DNA of 17,970 nt from contig CAUAAZ010000040.1 of the NCBI GenBank assembly GCA_958427145.1, positions 1 through 17,970 on the forward strand. Direction: 5' to 3'. The stretch is from an uncultured Collinsella sp. GTDB taxonomy: Bacteria; Actinomycetota; Coriobacteriia; Coriobacteriales; Coriobacteriaceae. The notes beneath the pieces are model-generated. The model ran no database searches. It was not told where the DNA came from and saw only the letters and a program-made list of their open reading frames with translations. Positions 15,908 to 17,970 of the stretch are shown here, piece by piece. A program made the translations under genes and the position numbers. Each line of letters starts with the position of its first letter. Within the stretch, counting starts at the first letter, position 1.

Positions 15908-16372
15908 ATGGCAGATCAGAAGCCGGTTGTCGGGATCATCATGGGTTCCAAGTCCGATCTGGGCGTTATGGAAGGCTGCACCGCCGAGCTCGAGGCGCTT
16001 GGTGTGCCCTATGAGCTCGTCATTGCGAGCGCACACCGCACGCCGGCGAAGGTCCACGAGTGGGCCTCGACTGCTGCCGATCGCGGTATCAAAGTGATTA
16101 TCGCCGCCGCCGGCAAGGCTGCTCACCTGGGTGGTGTCGTGGCTGCCTTTACGCCGCTGCCGGTTATCGGCGTGCCTATGAAGACAAGTGACCTGGGCGG
16201 TATGGATTCGCTGCTGTCGATGGTGCAGATGCCTTCGGGTGTGCCCGTGGCCTGCGTTGCCATCAATGGCGCCAAGAATGCCGCCATCTACGCTACACAG
16301 ATTCTAGGCGCCTGCGACCCCGAGTATCGCAAGGTTATCGAGAAGATGAAGCAGGAGATGGCCGACGCCTAG
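15908..16372 (+). CDS. purE: N5-carboxyaminoimidazole ribonucleotide mutase
   Basis: PurE converts N5-CAIR to CAIR in purine synthesis. The 154-residue protein has the class I signature: GSKSD at residues 13-17, SAHRTP at 41-46 with the key His43, AAGKAAHL at 67-74, and the C-terminal INGAKNAAIYATQILG helix. The AGK form in place of the AGG found in Escherichia coli resembles clostridial PurE, so it is not alarming. The PurK partner expected with this class is not in the window. ATG 15908 is 9 bases after AGGAGG. A TTG at 15902 would be too close. The sortase gene follows after 35 bases. Confidence 0.95.
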   Translation: MADQKPVVGIIMGSKSDLGVMEGCTAELEALGVPYELVIASAHRTPAKVHEWASTAADRGIKVIIAAAGKAAHLGGVVAAFTPLPVIGVPMKTSDLGGMDSLLSMVQMPSGVPVACVAINGAKNAAIYATQILGACDPEYRKVIEKMKQEMADA

Positions 16373-16407
16373 GCGTTCCGCCGTTTCACCGCAGTATAAG
16401 GAGAGCC

Positions 16408-17406
16408 ATGTCCGACTATCAGGGAAAACGATTCAAGGCTTCTCAGATTCCCGATCCGTCGAAGCCGGGTGCTGCCCATGCGGCGCAGCAGGGTCGGACA
16501 TCCTCTCCTCAGCAGCCGCGCGCGCCGCGTTCTGTAACGCCGACGTCCCATCGCCGTCAGGATACGCCGGCTGCGTATCGCCCTTCGTCTTATAGCACCG
16601 CTAAGAAGCCGCCCCGGTCTTCATCGCATGCCGCGCCGTCGGATTACACCGAGCCGCCGCGCAAAAAGCGCCGCTCCATTATTCCCATTCTGCTCATCAT
16701 CATCGGTATCGGCCTGATTGTTGCCGCCGCTGCCATCTTTATCAATGCGCAGATCGGTTACAAGCAGGCGGGCGAGTCGTACCAAAAGATCGAAGAGCAA
16801 TATGCGCCCGCTAAGGACGCCAGCGGCGTGCCGGTTATCGACTTTAATGCCCTTGCCCAGACAAATCCCGAGGTCGTCGGTTGGATTTACGCACCGGGCA
16901 CCAACATTAACTATCCCGTCGTGCAGGCTACTGATAACTCCAAGTACCTCAACACGTTGTTCGATGGCACGTCCAACGCATCGGGTGCCATCTTCTTGGA
17001 TTACGAGGACAATGCGCCCGGCATGGTGGATCAGCAGACTACGATCTATGGTCACCACATGAACGACGGATCGATGTTCAATGTGATCTCGGATACGACC
17101 GATCAGGCGACGTTCGACAGCATAGAGTACGTGTATTACATCACGCGCGACGCCACCTATAAGCTGCGTCCGCTGGCGACCAAGGTGGTCGAGGACACGT
17201 ATGCCAAGGCGCGCACGACCAATTTTGAGGGCGACGACGGGCTCAAGAACTACCTGTCCGAGATGCTCGACGGTGCCTCTGCCGTGGCGAGCGATGCCAC
17301 CGATCGTGCCGCTTCGGCAACCAAGATTGTAACGCTTGTGACCTGTCGTTCGTTATCGCTGAGCAACACGCGTGCCGTCATGGTGCTCACGCCCGTTGAT
17401 GAATAA
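16408..17406 (+). CDS. class B sortase
   Basis: Sortases cut surface proteins at a sorting motif and join them to the cell wall or to pilins. This 332-residue protein has a cytoplasmic N-terminal tail of about 90 residues rich in Pro, Ser and basic residues, a stop of RKKRR, one membrane segment (about 91-113), and an external catalytic domain. The catalytic residues are visible: His216 in IYGHH, Cys313 in VTLVTC, and Arg322 in SNTRAV. The layout and the NPEVVGWIYAPGTNINYPVVQ region are typical of class B. The long disordered tail is unusual. The start follows AAGGAG. No sortase substrate or pilin is nearby, so it is probably a housekeeping or dispersed-substrate enzyme. Confidence 0.92.
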   Translation: MSDYQGKRFKASQIPDPSKPGAAHAAQQGRTSSPQQPRAPRSVTPTSHRRQDTPAAYRPSSYSTAKKPPRSSSHAAPSDYTEPPRKKRRSIIPILLIIIGIGLIVAAAAIFINAQIGYKQAGESYQKIEEQYAPAKDASGVPVIDFNALAQTNPEVVGWIYAPGTNINYPVVQATDNSKYLNTLFDGTSNASGAIFLDYEDNAPGMVDQQTTIYGHHMNDGSMFNVISDTTDQATFDSIEYVYYITRDATYKLRPLATKVVEDTYAKARTTNFEGDDGLKNYLSEMLDGASAVASDATDRAASATKIVTLVTCRSLSLSNTRAVMVLTPVDE

Positions 17407-17448
17407 ATTGTCCGAGAGTAGCTAATTTGGGACGGTAAGGGAGAAATG

Positions 17449-17865
17449 ATGCTCGAGAATGGCAAAACGATGCCTTCGGTTGATGCTTGGCTGCGCGAGG
17501 CCAAGGCCGATTCGTCGGCACCTGCGTGCGGTATGTATCTGACACATAACGGTGTGGTGCGCGCGACGCCCAAGGCCGAGGCGCGCGGTGTCGAGACCGA
17601 TGGCGTGGCGCCGGGCCACAAGGTGGGCGGCATGGTGTTCGGCTTCGATGCTCAGAAGGTGCAGGCTGCTATCGAGGCCACGCGCGCGATGCCGGGTATC
17701 GGCTATGTGCGCGTGTGGCTGGCAAGCGGCGAGCTTGCCGTAGGTGACGACATCATGCTCGTGCTCATTGGCGGGGACATTCGCCCGCACGTGGTCGATG
17801 CGCTGCAGGCGCTCGTTGGCACCATCAAGAACGAATGTGTGAGTGAGGTCGAGCGCGAGGCGTAG
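17449..17865 (+). CDS. divergent MoaE-like protein
   Basis: This 138-residue protein resembles MoaE, the large subunit of molybdopterin synthase. GMYLTHNGVVR (28-38) aligns with the family's first strand, and VRVWLASGELAVGDDIMLVLIGG (87-109) with the IHRIGELxxGD core. Lys127 matches one catalytic lysine. The second lysine of Escherichia coli MoaE (in FWKRE) has no counterpart, and the AHR motif is replaced by DIRP, so synthase activity is doubtful. No moaA, moaC or moaD is in the window. Two ATGs stand in tandem at 17446 and 17449. The second sits 5 bases after AGGGAG and is preferred. Confidence 0.65.
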   Translation: MLENGKTMPSVDAWLREAKADSSAPACGMYLTHNGVVRATPKAEARGVETDGVAPGHKVGGMVFGFDAQKVQAAIEATRAMPGIGYVRVWLASGELAVGDDIMLVLIGGDIRPHVVDALQALVGTIKNECVSEVEREA

Positions 17866-17916
17866 AGGTTTGCGTCGATAGAAGGCTCGTTTATAAAAAT
17901 GCCCGCCGGTACGTGT

Positions 17917-17970
17917 TGAACTGCGCCCCAAATCTTGGACGCCCTAAATAGCGACTAGGCCGCAAGGGCC
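17917..17970. mobile_element. left end of an IS3-family insertion sequence (cut by the window edge)
   Basis: From 17917 the sequence reads TGAACTGCGCCCCAAATCTT and then GGAC, which closely resembles the terminal inverted repeat of IS150-group IS3 elements (TGTACTG, then CCCCAAA, then TTGGAC). IS3-family ends begin with TG. Only 54 bases are inside the window, so neither the transposase nor the far end is seen, and the element's orientation is unknown. A weak + strand promoter-like pair (TTGCGT 17870-17875, TATAAA 17892-17897) lies just before it. Confidence 0.6.

Overview
The window is GC-rich, densely coded and dominated by a one-directional run of housekeeping and nucleotide-synthesis genes on the + strand. 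Gene content and order (rpsF-ssb-rpsR-rplI, dnaB, purA, purD, carAB, purE, a class B sortase) and the protein style suggest a Gram-positive gut actinobacterium of the Coriobacteriia. Collinsella is my best guess. This is inference from recognised proteins, not from a search.

Layout. Two serine tRNA genes (anticodons CGA and GGA) lie on the - strand at the left edge, each followed by an intrinsic terminator. A 504-base non-coding stretch separates them from rpsF and holds a - strand tRNA promoter, a + strand promoter and a hairpin in the rpsF leader. The operon rpsF-ssb-rpsR-rplI (835-2523) ends at a strong terminator. Next come dnaB, purA and purD (TTG start), a Nudix hydrolase, an ABC exporter half-transporter and a single-span membrane protein of unknown function (2748-10499), closed by another strong terminator. 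carA and carB (10708-15463) follow, with a clear PyrR-type RNA loop folded over the carA ribosome-binding site. After carB there are 444 non-coding bases filled by three large hairpins, then purE, a class B sortase and a divergent MoaE-like protein. The last 54 bases look like the start of an IS3-family insertion sequence.

How the genes relate. purA, purD and purE belong to purine synthesis. carAB supplies carbamoyl phosphate for pyrimidines and arginine and appears to be controlled by translation through PyrR. ssb and dnaB act at the replication fork and sit next to three ribosomal protein genes, a widespread bacterial arrangement. The Nudix enzyme probably clears ADP-ribose. The exporter, sortase and MoaE-like protein have no partner genes in the window.

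The most unusual thing here is the carB-purE gap. Two long hairpins in opposite orientation (15476-15566 on -, 15717-15821 on +) share nearly identical internal-loop sequences, while their stems differ in sequence yet stay self-complementary, with several compensatory base-pair changes. That pattern suggests a structured RNA or DNA-hairpin element family that I cannot name. A third, unrelated perfect hairpin lies between them.
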